From: Oscillospiraceae bacterium
Lineage (GTDB): Bacteria > Bacillota > Clostridia > Oscillospirales > Oscillospiraceae
Direction of reading: 5' to 3'
NCBI GenBank assembly: GCA_016292255.1
Contig: JAEEZZ010000101.1
Location: 1 to 37,210 of the forward strand
DNA: 37,210 bases
Below the pieces are notes generated by a model. It had not been told where the DNA came from. It was given only the letters and a program-made list of their open reading frames with translations, and made no database searches. The translations under genes and the position numbers were made by a program. Below are positions 18,220-25,691 of the stretch, in pieces. How positions within the stretch are numbered: the stretch's first letter is position 1; the number at the start of each line of letters is the position of its first letter.

Positions 18220-18687
18220 ATGAAGCTGATTGTTTTTTCCGATTCCCACCGGGAGCTGGATCATATGCGGGACGTGATCGTCCGGGAAAAGCCGGACTAC
18301 GTCTTTCATCTGGGCGACCACGACGCGGACGCTCAGATCATCAGCCAGGAGTTCCAGACGCTTCCCGTGGCGATGGTTCGGGGCAACTGCGACCGTTGGA
18401 GCGATACCCCCGAGACGCTGACCCCCGTATTGGACGGAGTGCGCTTTTTCCTCTGCCACGGCCATACCTACGGCGTCAAAAGCGGCATTTCCACCGCGGT
18501 CTACGCTGCTATGGAGCAGGAAGCGGACGTGCTGCTTTACGGCCACACCCACTGCGCCGATCACCAGGAGATCCGCGGGATCAAGGTGCTGAACCCGGGC
18601 TCCTGCGGCTACGAATCCCAGCCCAGCTACGGGTTTTTTCTGATTGCACACGGCGTGATCACCGATTGGGGCGTGGCGCGCTGTTAA
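18220..18687 (+). CDS. YfcE/MJ0936-family metallophosphoesterase
   Basis: This 155-residue calcineurin-like phosphodiesterase has the full metal-binding set: FSDSH near the N-terminus, GDHDAD, GNCD, CHGH and GHTH, followed by NPGSCGYES. The substrate is unknown; homologues cleave model phosphodiesters with Mn2+. Upstream is a tiny frame ATG-GTG-CCG-GCA-TGA (18209-18223) whose stop overlaps this ATG, while AAAGGA is positioned better for the tiny frame. Coupled re-initiation is possible. coaX follows 23 nt later. Confidence 0.9.
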   Translation: MKLIVFSDSHRELDHMRDVIVREKPDYVFHLGDHDADAQIISQEFQTLPVAMVRGNCDRWSDTPETLTPVLDGVRFFLCHGHTYGVKSGISTAVYAAMEQEADVLLYGHTHCADHQEIRGIKVLNPGSCGYESQPSYGFFLIAHGVITDWGVARC

Positions 18688-18710
18688 CCCATGATCAGGA
18701 GGTTTTCTTA

Positions 18711-19478
18711 ATGATATTAGCCATTGACATCGGCAACAGCAACATCGTATTGGGCTGCATCCGGGACGGCGAGATCCTCTTCGAGGCCCGGATGGCCACG
18801 GATCGGATCAAGACCAAGGATCAGTACTGCGCGGAGCTGAAGGCAATGCTGGAGCTGTTCCGGGTTTCGCCGGCGGAGATCGACGGCTGCATCGTATCCT
18901 CCGTTGTTCCCCAGATCCAGCAATCTCTGGTGGAGGCCGCGGAGCGGCTGACCGGCAAAGCCTGTCTGACGGTGGGCCCCGGCCTGAAAACCGGCCTGCG
19001 GATCAAGATCGACAATCCTGCCCAGGCGGGCAGCGATCTGATCGTCGGCGCCGTGGCGGCGATCGACGCCTACGGGACCGGCCTGTGTGTGATCGACATG
19101 GGAACGGCGACTACCATCTGCGCCATTGACCGCGAAGGCGCGTTCCTGGGCGGTACCATTGCCCCGGGCGTTATGCTCTCCTTGAACGCCCTCACCAGCG
19201 GGACGGCCCAGCTCCCCGGCATCAGCCTGGAAAAGCCGAAAAAGGTCATCGGCACCAACACCGTGGATTCCATGCGAAGCGGCATCCTCCTGGGCTCTGC
19301 GGCCATGCTGGACGGCATGGTGGAACGGATCGAGGCAGAGCTGGGCTACCCCACCAAGGTCATCGCCACCGGCGGCCTGGCCAAGTATATCGTGCCGCTC
19401 TGTAAGCGGGAGATGATCATCGACGACAATCTGCTGCTCCACGGCCTGGAGATCCTCTATAAGAGAAACGCGAAGTAA
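18711..19478 (+). CDS. coaX: Type III pantothenate kinase
   Basis: This 255-residue enzyme phosphorylates pantothenate, the first step of coenzyme A synthesis. The ASKHA-fold motifs are present: LAIDIGNSNIVLG (residues 3-15), GSDLIVGAVAAIDAYG, VIDMGTATTICAID and GGTIAPGVMLS. The type III form is insensitive to CoA feedback. The ATG at 18711 follows an AGGAGG site. The open frame extends upstream through the phosphoesterase gene, but that part is not the kinase. Confidence 0.95.
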   Translation: MILAIDIGNSNIVLGCIRDGEILFEARMATDRIKTKDQYCAELKAMLELFRVSPAEIDGCIVSSVVPQIQQSLVEAAERLTGKACLTVGPGLKTGLRIKIDNPAQAGSDLIVGAVAAIDAYGTGLCVIDMGTATTICAIDREGAFLGGTIAPGVMLSLNALTSGTAQLPGISLEKPKKVIGTNTVDSMRSGILLGSAAMLDGMVERIEAELGYPTKVIATGGLAKYIVPLCKREMIIDDNLLLHGLEILYKRNAK

Positions 19479-19547
19479 ACCGGGCTTGGATCCGCTTTCT
19501 GGGTTCGTCCCATTTGAAGCGCCGGAGCCTCCCGCCGGGCGCGGGCA

Positions 19548-19748
19548 TCAGGCCACGCAGACAAGGGCAACGGCGCAGAGGATCATACAGGTGATGAGCC
19601 CTATGGTCGCAAACGCCTCATAGACGGTATTCCAGAAGGCTTTCTTCTGCCTGGTTCTTCTGCAGGCTTGCCGCTTTGCCTCCTCCGGCTGCGGCAGAAT
19701 GCGGATCGACGGGTTTTTCCGAATCGGATATGCAATCGTGTTTGTCAT
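19548..19748 (-). CDS. Small single-pass membrane protein of unknown function
   Basis: This 66-residue protein has a basic, soluble N-terminal half (residues 1-40) and one C-terminal membrane helix (about 45-66, AFATIGLITCMILCAVALVC). GGAGGG lies 8 nt before the ATG, which supports it as a real gene. It is transcribed alone, convergent with coaX and divergent from the hydrolase gene. No family was recognised. Confidence 0.55.
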   Translation of the reverse strand: MTNTIAYPIRKNPSIRILPQPEEAKRQACRRTRQKKAFWNTVYEAFATIGLITCMILCAVALVCVA

Positions 19749-19830
19749 GATTTTTCCCTCCGTTTTTTGATCTTACGACTGCATTCTACAATATGATCAG
19801 TCCTATAATCAGGACAGAAAGGAGCGCTCC

Positions 19831-20751
19831 ATGAAAGAATTCTACTTCCCTGTCCGCAAGAACACCCGGATCCATTGCTGTCAGTGGCTGCCCGAGGGCA
19901 AGCCGCGGGGCATCATTCAGATCGTCCATGGCATCGCGGAATACGCCGCCCGGTATGACGAGCTGGCAACTGTGTTCACCGAGCACGGATTCGTGGTGGT
20001 AGCTGAGGATCACATGGGCCACGGCAACTCCATTTCCGAAGAGATCCCTCAGGGCTGTTTTGCCGACGGCTGGCTCACTGCCGTGTCCGATACCTACCGC
20101 CTGCTGCAGATGACCAAGGAGGAGTACCCCGACCTGCCTTACATCATCTACGGCCACAGCATGGGTTCCTTTATGACCCGCACTCTGCTCTATACCTATC
20201 CCGACGCGGGTCTGGCCGCCGCCGTCCTCAGCGGCACCGGCTGGATGCCCAAGCCTGTGCTGAAATCCGGCCGGGCGATCTGTCTGCTGGAGGGCAGACG
20301 CAAGGGCTGGAACGCCAGCTCCCCCACCATCGACAAGCTCATGTTCGGCTCCTACAACAAGGGCTACGAAAACCCCAGGACTCCCGTGGATTGGCTGAGC
20401 CGGGACGAAAAAGAGGTAGACAAGTACATTGCCGACCCGCTGCTGGGCTTCTCCGCCTCCATCGGGCTCGCCCGGGAGATGCTGGGCGGTATGCTGATGA
20501 ATGAGGAAAAGGAAAACCTGGAAAAGATGCCCAAGACCCTGCCCGTTCTGTTCGTCAGCGGCGACAAGGATCCCGTGGGCGGCAACGGCAAGGGCGTGCG
20601 GCAGACCTATGAGGCCTTCCGGGCCGTCGGGATGCAGGACGTTCGCATCAAGCTCTATCCCGACGCCCGCCATGAGCTGCACAACGAGCTGAACCGGGAG
20701 GAGCTGCACGCCGACGTGCTGGCCTTCCTGGACGAGGTGCTGTGCAAATAA
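19831..20751 (+). CDS. Alpha/beta hydrolase, lysophospholipase/monoacylglycerol lipase-like
   Basis: This 306-residue cytoplasmic serine hydrolase has a visible catalytic triad: Ser110 in GHSMGS, Asp247 in SGDKDPVG and His281 in ARHELHNE. The oxyanion-type HG occurs in IVHGIAEYA (31-39), and AEDHMGHGNS (58-67) is typical of the monoglyceride lipase branch. AAAGGAG lies upstream of the ATG. No signal peptide is seen. The actual substrate is not determinable from sequence. Confidence 0.9.
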   Translation: MKEFYFPVRKNTRIHCCQWLPEGKPRGIIQIVHGIAEYAARYDELATVFTEHGFVVVAEDHMGHGNSISEEIPQGCFADGWLTAVSDTYRLLQMTKEEYPDLPYIIYGHSMGSFMTRTLLYTYPDAGLAAAVLSGTGWMPKPVLKSGRAICLLEGRRKGWNASSPTIDKLMFGSYNKGYENPRTPVDWLSRDEKEVDKYIADPLLGFSASIGLAREMLGGMLMNEEKENLEKMPKTLPVLFVSGDKDPVGGNGKGVRQTYEAFRAVGMQDVRIKLYPDARHELHNELNREELHADVLAFLDEVLCK

Positions 20752-20772
20752 CGGCAAAACGCGGCTGAAGGT

Positions 20773-20823
20773 TTGTGTAACTATCCCGCTTATGGGATAG
20801 TTACACAACTATAATGGGCTCAG
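20773..20823. promoter_or_regulatory. 15-bp inverted repeat followed by TATAAT
   Basis: TTGTGTAACTATCCC (20773-20787) and its exact complement (20794-20808) surround a 6-base loop, followed at once by TATAAT (20810-20815). There is no T run, so a terminator is less likely than an operator or attenuator-like hairpin. No good -35 box lies 17 bp upstream of the TATAAT. Confidence 0.5.
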
Positions 20824-20849
20824 AAACCACAAAGAAAGGATCTGAGCCC

Positions 20850-20969
20850 ATGTTTTCCGGTTATGATATCATCCCCGTTCGGGGACATTACGAGGTCTAC
20901 GACGCCGACGGCAATTTCGTCTGCTCTGCGGATACCAGATCCGAGGCCCTGGAAGAGCTGGCAGCGTAA
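20850..20969 (+). CDS. 39-residue small protein, unknown function
   Basis: This ORF encodes a small acidic protein starting MFSGYDIIPVRGHYEVYDAD and ending SEALEELAA. AAAGGA lies 9 nt before the ATG. The pattern (YDIIPV, then HYEVYDADGNFVCSAD) looks like a compact beta fold followed by a helix, so it is more protein-like than chance. A 9-bp inverted repeat (20815-20823 and 20842-20850) ends on the first base of its start codon. Function unknown. Confidence 0.6.
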   Translation: MFSGYDIIPVRGHYEVYDADGNFVCSADTRSEALEELAA

Positions 20970-20993
20970 GCGTACCGAGGGACAGGAACCGAA

Positions 20994-21061
20994 GGGCGGA
21001 TGTAGGCATCCGCCCCTACGGACTGAGTCAGGGGACGCGGACGGCAGAGTGCCGTCCCTAC
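20994..21061. repeat. Two adjacent palindromic repeats upstream of truA
   Basis: First: GGGCGGATG (20994-21002) with CATCCGCCC (21007-21015), followed by CTACGG. Second: GGACGGCA (21039-21046) with TGCCGTCC (21050-21057), followed by CTACAA. The second has the same core as the element between atpG and atpD. Both end in the CCCTAC tail of the family, and they fill most of the gap before truA. Confidence 0.8.
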
Positions 21062-21067
21062 AAAACT

Positions 21068-21814
21068 ATGCCAAATTACAAACTGATCCTACAATACGAC
21101 GGCAGCCGCTACCGGGGATGGCAGCGGCTGTCTGATACCGATATGACCGTCCAGGGCAAGACGGAGGCCGTCCTGTCCCGGGTTTTCGGCGCGCCTGTGG
21201 AGCTGCAAGGCAGCGGGCGCACCGACGCGGGCGTCCACGCTCTGGCGCAGACAGCTTCCTTTCAGACGGAACGGGATTTGCCCCCGGCGGAGCTTTTGGC
21301 CGCGCTGCGGCAATACCTGCCCGAGGACATCGGCGCGGTTTCCGTGGAATACGCCCCGCCCCGCTTCCATGCACGGCTCTCCGCGGTGGAAAAGACCTAC
21401 CGCTACCGGGTCTGGGTCACAGACGCGCCCTGCGTCTTCCAGCGCCGCTTCGTCTACGTGCTGCCGGGGAACTATTCGATCCCGGCCATGGAGGAAGCCG
21501 CCCGCCTACTGGAGGGCACCCACGATTTCCGGGCCTTCTCCGCGGTGAAGACGAAGAAGTCCACCGTCCGCACTCTCTTCCGGATCTCGATCACCCAGGC
21601 GGGAGACGAGCTGCGCTTTGACTTTTCCGCCGACGGCTTCCTGCACCACATGGTCCGCATTCTGACCGGGACTCTGCTGGAGGTGGGGCGCGGAGACCGC
21701 TCCCCTGCAGAAGCCGCCGCCCTGCTGGACGCAGCCGACCGTGCCGCCGCAGGCTTCACCGTCCCGGCCAAGGGGCTGTGCTTAACGTCGGTTCGGTACG
21801 CAGACAAACCGTAG
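21068..21814 (+). CDS. truA: tRNA pseudouridine(38-40) synthase TruA
   Basis: This 248-residue enzyme makes pseudouridine at positions 38-40 of the tRNA anticodon arm. The catalytic Asp53 lies in GSGRTDAGVHALAQ. The N-terminus YKLILQYDGSRYRGWQR and the later FSAVKTKKS, FSADGFLHHMVR and VPAKGLCL motifs are typical. Length is normal. No ribosome site is visible: the ATG lies 6 nt after a palindromic repeat, so initiation may be weak or coupled to upstream translation. Confidence 0.95.
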   Translation: MPNYKLILQYDGSRYRGWQRLSDTDMTVQGKTEAVLSRVFGAPVELQGSGRTDAGVHALAQTASFQTERDLPPAELLAALRQYLPEDIGAVSVEYAPPRFHARLSAVEKTYRYRVWVTDAPCVFQRRFVYVLPGNYSIPAMEEAARLLEGTHDFRAFSAVKTKKSTVRTLFRISITQAGDELRFDFSADGFLHHMVRILTGTLLEVGRGDRSPAEAAALLDAADRAAAGFTVPAKGLCLTSVRYADKP

Positions 21815-21836
21815 CGCCGGCAATCTGCCGGCCAAT
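21811..21836. repeat. Palindromic repeat at the end of truA
   Basis: GCCGGCA (21816-21822) and TGCCGGC (21826-21832) flank a three-base loop and follow GTAGC. The repeat overlaps the truA stop codon and lies 21 bp before the next gene. It could act as a weak hairpin between the two. Confidence 0.55.
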
Positions 21837-21856
21837 ACTGAAAAGGGCTGACAAAC

Positions 21857-22210
21857 ATGAACATTCAAATTTTCGGTACAAGCAAGAGCTTTGACACCAA
21901 AAAGGCCGAGCGCTGGTTCAAGGAGCGCCGGATCAAATACCAATCCATCGATATGAAGCGCTACGGCCTGTCCGGCAAGGAGTTTGACTCCGTGCTCCGG
22001 GCTGTGGGCGGCGTGGACAAGCTGGTGGATTGGGACTGCAAGCACCCGGATCTGGATCTGCTCCGCTATCTCGGCAGCGAGACAGCCAAGGAGGACAAGG
22101 TCTACGAAAACCAGGATCTGATCCGTCTGCCCGTGGTTCGAAACGGGAAAAAGGCCACCGTGGGCTATGCCCCGGAGACCTGGAAGCAATGGGAGGAAGA
22201 TGAGAAATGA
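21857..22210 (+). CDS. ArsC/Spx-family protein lacking the redox cysteine
   Basis: This 117-residue thioredoxin-fold protein has the ArsC/Spx pattern IQIFGTSKSFDTKKAERWFK, then RRIKYQSIDMKRYGLS, and LIRLPVVRNGKKATVGY near the end. Where arsenate reductases and Spx carry cysteines after the first strand (KCxxx or CxxC), this protein has Ser-Lys-Ser-Phe, so classical arsenate reduction or Spx redox sensing is unlikely. It overlaps the next gene by 4 nt. Related proteins are often labelled arsenate reductase without proof. Confidence 0.8.
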   Translation: MNIQIFGTSKSFDTKKAERWFKERRIKYQSIDMKRYGLSGKEFDSVLRAVGGVDKLVDWDCKHPDLDLLRYLGSETAKEDKVYENQDLIRLPVVRNGKKATVGYAPETWKQWEEDEK

Positions 22211-22443
22211 GAAACCCGGCGAAATTGATGCAGTTAAAGAAGCAATTTGTCGCTTTTTCCGGCAGGCACCCGAAATTCATGCGGTATCTGGCCTACATCA
22301 CCGACAACTACATAACCGACGGCACGGTGATGGACGTGACGGTCACAGACGCGGCGGGCAATTCCCTCCACGGCAACGCCAAGCTCTGTGCCGAGGACGT
22401 GGCCTTTTTGCAGGAGGTTCGGAGGATGCTCAGCGGAGAGTAA
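22207..22443 (+). CDS. Small protein of unknown function
   Basis: This 78-residue soluble protein starts MRNPAKLMQLKKQFVAFSGR, followed by YLAYITDNYITDGTVMDVTV and a C-terminal helix LCAEDVAFLQEVRRMLSGE. It is coupled to the ArsC-like gene by an ATGA overlap, which supports it as real. No family was recognised with certainty. A repeat element begins directly after its stop codon. Confidence 0.7.
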   Translation: MRNPAKLMQLKKQFVAFSGRHPKFMRYLAYITDNYITDGTVMDVTVTDAAGNSLHGNAKLCAEDVAFLQEVRRMLSGE

Positions 22444-22445
22444 CA

Positions 22446-22530
22446 AATGCAAAATGCAAAGTGCAAAATGCAAAATGAAGAAAGTCTCAGCCAAACCGTA
22501 GGGGCGCACAGTGTGCGTCCGCCCGCCCCG
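22446..22530 (+). repeat. Composite repeat: TGCAAAA direct repeats plus CGCACAGTGTGCG palindrome
   Basis: TGCAAAA-like heptamers (22446-22475) are followed by a spacer and then GTAGGGGCGCACAGTGTGCG with TCCGCCCGCC (22499-22528). This is the same order and orientation as the minus-strand element at 17201-17323. It forms the start of the open frame of the HD-domain gene. Confidence 0.8.
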
Positions 22531-23511
22531 TTGATTGAACTCTATCACGACACCGTTCCGGCGGTGTTGGCGGAGCTGGCGGAGACGCCGGAGCTGCTGC
22601 GGCTGGGACAGGTGGGGATGAACTGCGGCTGCGAGTACACGGCCTTCCCCCAATTCGCCGGGGGCAGGAGCTATTCCCGGCTGGAGCACAGTCTGGGGGT
22701 GGGGCTCATTGTCTGGCACTTCACCCAGGACGCGGCCCAGGCCGCCGCGGGGCTGCTCCATGACCTGGCCACCCCCACCTTTGCCCATGTGGTGGACTTC
22801 CTGCGGGGGGACTATCTGACCCAGGAGGCCACGGAGGACGGCACCCGGGAACGGATCGAAGGCAGCTCCCGGATCCAGCGGATCCTGGCCCGGCACGGCC
22901 TCCGTACCGACGACGTGGCGGACTACCACCGCTATCCCATTGCCGACAACGACAGCCCCCGCCTCTCGGCGGATCGCCTGGAATACAGTCTCGGCAACGC
23001 CCTGCGCTGGGGCTTTTTGACCCGGGCGGAGATCGCCGCCCTCTACGCCGACCTACGGGTGGGCGTCAACGAGGACGGCGTCCCGGAGCTGGTCTTCGGC
23101 TCCCCCGGGCTTGCCGCTCGATTTGCGAAGGCGGCTCTGGCCTGCTCAAAGGTCTACGTTTCCGACGCGGATCGGTACGCCATGCAGGCCCTCAGCGAAC
23201 TGCTGGCCCGAGGGCTGGAAACCGGGGTCCTCTCCCCTGCCGATCTGAACGGCACAGAGCCGGAGCTGATTGCCAAGCTGAGCACCTCCCCGCTGCGGGC
23301 GGATTGGAAGCGCTTTCAGACCATGGGCAGGACGCTGCGCGCCGACACGCCTCCCGACCGTCGTCCCTGGCGGCAGATCCCGGCGAAAAAGCGCCGGATT
23401 GATCCCCTGGCGGAGGGTCTTGGCCGGGTATCCGCCTTTGACCCGGATTTCGCCGCGGCGCTGAGCGCCTTTCTGGCGGAGCCCCAGGACGAATGGCTGC
23501 TGGCGGAATAG
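22447..23511 (+). CDS. HD-domain phosphohydrolase
   Basis: This 354-codon frame encodes an HD-superfamily metal-dependent phosphohydrolase, broadly dGTPase/SAMHD1-like in motif order: His81 in SRLEHSLG, His105-Asp106 in LLHDLATPTFAH, and Asp176 in SADRLEYSLG. The substrate is unknown. Residues 1-28 (MQNAKCKMQNEESLSQ and GAHSVRPPAP) are encoded by the repeat element. The native product may start at the TTG codon 22531, although no ribosome site is seen there. A perfect terminator follows. Confidence 0.82.
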   Translation: MQNAKCKMQNEESLSQTVGAHSVRPPAPLIELYHDTVPAVLAELAETPELLRLGQVGMNCGCEYTAFPQFAGGRSYSRLEHSLGVGLIVWHFTQDAAQAAAGLLHDLATPTFAHVVDFLRGDYLTQEATEDGTRERIEGSSRIQRILARHGLRTDDVADYHRYPIADNDSPRLSADRLEYSLGNALRWGFLTRAEIAALYADLRVGVNEDGVPELVFGSPGLAARFAKAALACSKVYVSDADRYAMQALSELLARGLETGVLSPADLNGTEPELIAKLSTSPLRADWKRFQTMGRTLRADTPPDRRPWRQIPAKKRRIDPLAEGLGRVSAFDPDFAAALSAFLAEPQDEWLLAE

Positions 23512-23536
23512 GCAACTGCAAAGTTGACAGAACGGA

Positions 23537-23578
23537 AACGCCCCTGAAGCAGGATCTGCTTCAGGGGCGTTCCTCTTT
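23537..23578. terminator. Bidirectional rho-independent terminator
   Basis: A perfect 16-bp stem, AACGCCCCTGAAGCAG (23537-23552) with its complement (23556-23571) around a three-base loop, is followed by CCTCTTTT. It lies between the convergent HD gene (plus) and the aldolase gene (minus). Confidence 0.9.
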
Positions 23579-23611
23579 TCGGTTTCGAGGGTTTTCGTAT
23601 GATCTGTATCG

Positions 23612-24424
23612 TTACTGCAAATATCCTTCCCGGGCCTTGACCCCGAAGTGGGCCGCCAGCTGGCGCAGGGCTTCGTCGGAGATGGTGTTGACCCGGGGCA
23701 GGTGGGCGATCTTCATATAGATCTCAGCGGCCTTTTCGGCAGTCTCGATGAGGCCAAAGGTCTCGTCCAAATCGCGGCCCGCGCCGTAGATGCCGTGCTG
23801 GGCCCAGACCACCAGGCGGGCGGTTGCCATCTTCTGCGCGGTGGCCTCGCCGATCTCGTTGGTGCCGCAGAGCATCCAGGGAAGCACGTTGACTCCCTCC
23901 GGGAAAACGATGACGCACTCGGTACACATCTGCCAGAGGGTGCGGGTAAAGGCTCGCTCGTCCAGGTCATGGACGTAAGTCATGGCCAGCAGATTGGCCG
24001 GGTGGCAGTGCATGACCACGCGGTTTTCGGGATCGACCCGCAGGCGGGCCACATGGCTCATCATATGGGCCGGGAACTCCGAGGTGAACCTGCCCCCGTC
24101 GCTGAGGCCCCAGAGCAGCTCCGCGCTTTGGCCGCCGTCGGCCAGCCGGACGATGCCGAGATTCTTGCAGGGCTCATACTGGACGTTCTTGAAATACTTG
24201 CCGGTGCCGGTGACCAGGAAGCATTTGCCCTCCAGCTCCGGGGCTGAAAAGCCCGTGGGAATGGTGCGGTGGACGCGGCTCAGATCCAGATACTCCGCCA
24301 GCTCGGCTGCATCCAGCAAAACGCTGACATTGCCGCCGTTGCGCTCATCCCAGCCGTGCTGATACATATTCGTAACGGTGCGGATCAGCTCCACCAGCTC
24401 TTTCAGTTCCATGACGTCTTTCAT
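23612..24424 (-). CDS. rhaD: Rhamnulose-1-phosphate aldolase
   Basis: This 270-residue class II (zinc) aldolase cleaves L-rhamnulose-1-phosphate to dihydroxyacetone phosphate and lactaldehyde. It aligns by eye along its whole length with E. coli RhaD: GWDERNGGNVSV (24-35), SEFPAH with Glu116, VMHCHPANLLAMTY with zinc ligands His139 and His141, and WAQHGIYGAG with His210. AAGGAG precedes the ATG. It is the last gene of the sugar-use cluster, 25 bp after the truncated isomerase. Confidence 0.92.
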   Translation of the reverse strand: MKDVMELKELVELIRTVTNMYQHGWDERNGGNVSVLLDAAELAEYLDLSRVHRTIPTGFSAPELEGKCFLVTGTGKYFKNVQYEPCKNLGIVRLADGGQSAELLWGLSDGGRFTSEFPAHMMSHVARLRVDPENRVVMHCHPANLLAMTYVHDLDERAFTRTLWQMCTECVIVFPEGVNVLPWMLCGTNEIGEATAQKMATARLVVWAQHGIYGAGRDLDETFGLIETAEKAAEIYMKIAHLPRVNTISDEALRQLAAHFGVKAREGYLQ

Positions 24425-24449
24425 TGTTCGTTCTCCTTATCTGTTCTCC

Positions 24450-25691
24450 TTATCTCGTGATCACGTCCACCGGGACGTTGAATATCTTGGCGACCTTCAG
24501 GATGGTGTCGATCCAGCGGCCGGACGCGGCGGCCATGTGATGGGTGGGGCCGGCCTCGCTCCAGCGGTCGCAGAACGCGCGGGCGCCGCAAGTGAATCGC
24601 GTACGCATATTGGTGTCGCCGAAGGTGAAGATCGGGCCATCCTCGTTGACGCCCTCGGCCGCAACGAATTTGAAGTGACCGTCCCGATCCTGGGTGATGG
24701 CCAGGTAGGTGACGGGGCCGGGAGCCGGATAGAATTGGGTCAGATACCCGCCCCCGGTCTTGCCGTGGAAGACAGGGACGAGCTTCATGGTGGGCTTCTT
24801 CGCCCTGGAGATGTCCGCGTCGCCGGAGCCGGAGTGGCCGATGATGCAGAGATCTTCGTTGAAGTCGATGGAGTACATCTCGCTGAGCTGGCCCATGCCG
24901 GAAATCGTTTTCAGAATGGACATGGCCATGGCCACCTTGATGTCGCCCTCCACGGCGCAGGCGGTGCCCTGCTTGATCAGCATGGAGAAGGCCGGGATCA
25001 GCATGGAGTCCAGCTTGCCCGCCACGCCCTGAGCGAAGCCGTCGTAGTGGGAGGCCACGAAGCCCAGCTTCTCGTCCTTCACCCAGCGCTCGAAGGCCAC
25101 CACGTATTTCGCCATATCCCAGACGCTTTCCACCGTGGCCCCGCCCTCCACGTCGAAGGTGCCCAGAATGTCCTCGGCCTTGGCGCGGACGGCGGCCTCG
25201 TCGGTGATATCGTCGGCAATGGCCCACATCTTCTCCCAGTCGAATTGCTTCGTGTAGAGCCACATTCTATTATACAGGTTTGTTTCGTCGATGTAAAGGT
25301 CCATCATGCCGGGGTAGGGTCTGCCGATCTGGGCCAGGTTCGTATCCCGGAAGCGGCGGCGCACCTGGGCGGCCCGGCACCAATCGGCAAGCTCGGCGTC
25401 CACATGGGGATCGCCGCCCTCCACCACGCCGGTCAGCACGGCATGGCGCTTCCCTGCCCGCTCCAGATCCGCCACCATCTCGCCCACGGCCCCGCAGGCG
25501 TAGAGCTGGCCCAGCCAGGTGGCGGTGTCGGTGTTGGCGTAATCGGGGGCCTTTTTCTTTTGCAGGTTCACCAGCAGCACAGGCACGTCCAGATCCCGGA
25601 CGGCGGGCAGCATATTGTAGCTGGTGGCGTAGGTCAGAAGCTGGAGGATGTCAGCCCCTCCCGGCTTCTTGTTCCCCGTCCGGCGTGGCAA
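24450..25691 (-). CDS. L-fucose/L-arabinose isomerase family protein, N-terminus missing
   Basis: This 413-codon frame matches sugar isomerases of the L-fucose/L-arabinose type from the GADILQLLTYATSYNMLPAV segment onward, including RPYPGMMDLYIDETNLYNRM, IASHYD-type GFVASHYDGF and the C-terminal part with THHMAAASG. In full-length relatives this first segment lies about 80 residues from the start, so the N-terminal Rossmann strands are absent. The only start is a TTG at 25691 inside the GH3 gene's 3' end, and a TGA lies five codons upstream in frame. The protein is probably non-functional or altered. Confidence 0.75.
   Translation of the reverse strand: MPRRTGNKKPGGADILQLLTYATSYNMLPAVRDLDVPVLLVNLQKKKAPDYANTDTATWLGQLYACGAVGEMVADLERAGKRHAVLTGVVEGGDPHVDAELADWCRAAQVRRRFRDTNLAQIGRPYPGMMDLYIDETNLYNRMWLYTKQFDWEKMWAIADDITDEAAVRAKAEDILGTFDVEGGATVESVWDMAKYVVAFERWVKDEKLGFVASHYDGFAQGVAGKLDSMLIPAFSMLIKQGTACAVEGDIKVAMAMSILKTISGMGQLSEMYSIDFNEDLCIIGHSGSGDADISRAKKPTMKLVPVFHGKTGGGYLTQFYPAPGPVTYLAITQDRDGHFKFVAAEGVNEDGPIFTFGDTNMRTRFTCGARAFCDRWSEAGPTHHMAAASGRWIDTILKVAKIFNVPVDVITR

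Noticed and set aside
17833-18651. 272-residue version of the small minus-strand protein
   Set aside because: The extra N-terminal part is antisense to the phosphoesterase gene. The AGGAGG-supported start is at 18153.
21857-22210. Arsenate reductase of an arsenic resistance operon
   Set aside because: The catalytic cysteine is missing and there are no arsenic transport or regulator genes nearby.
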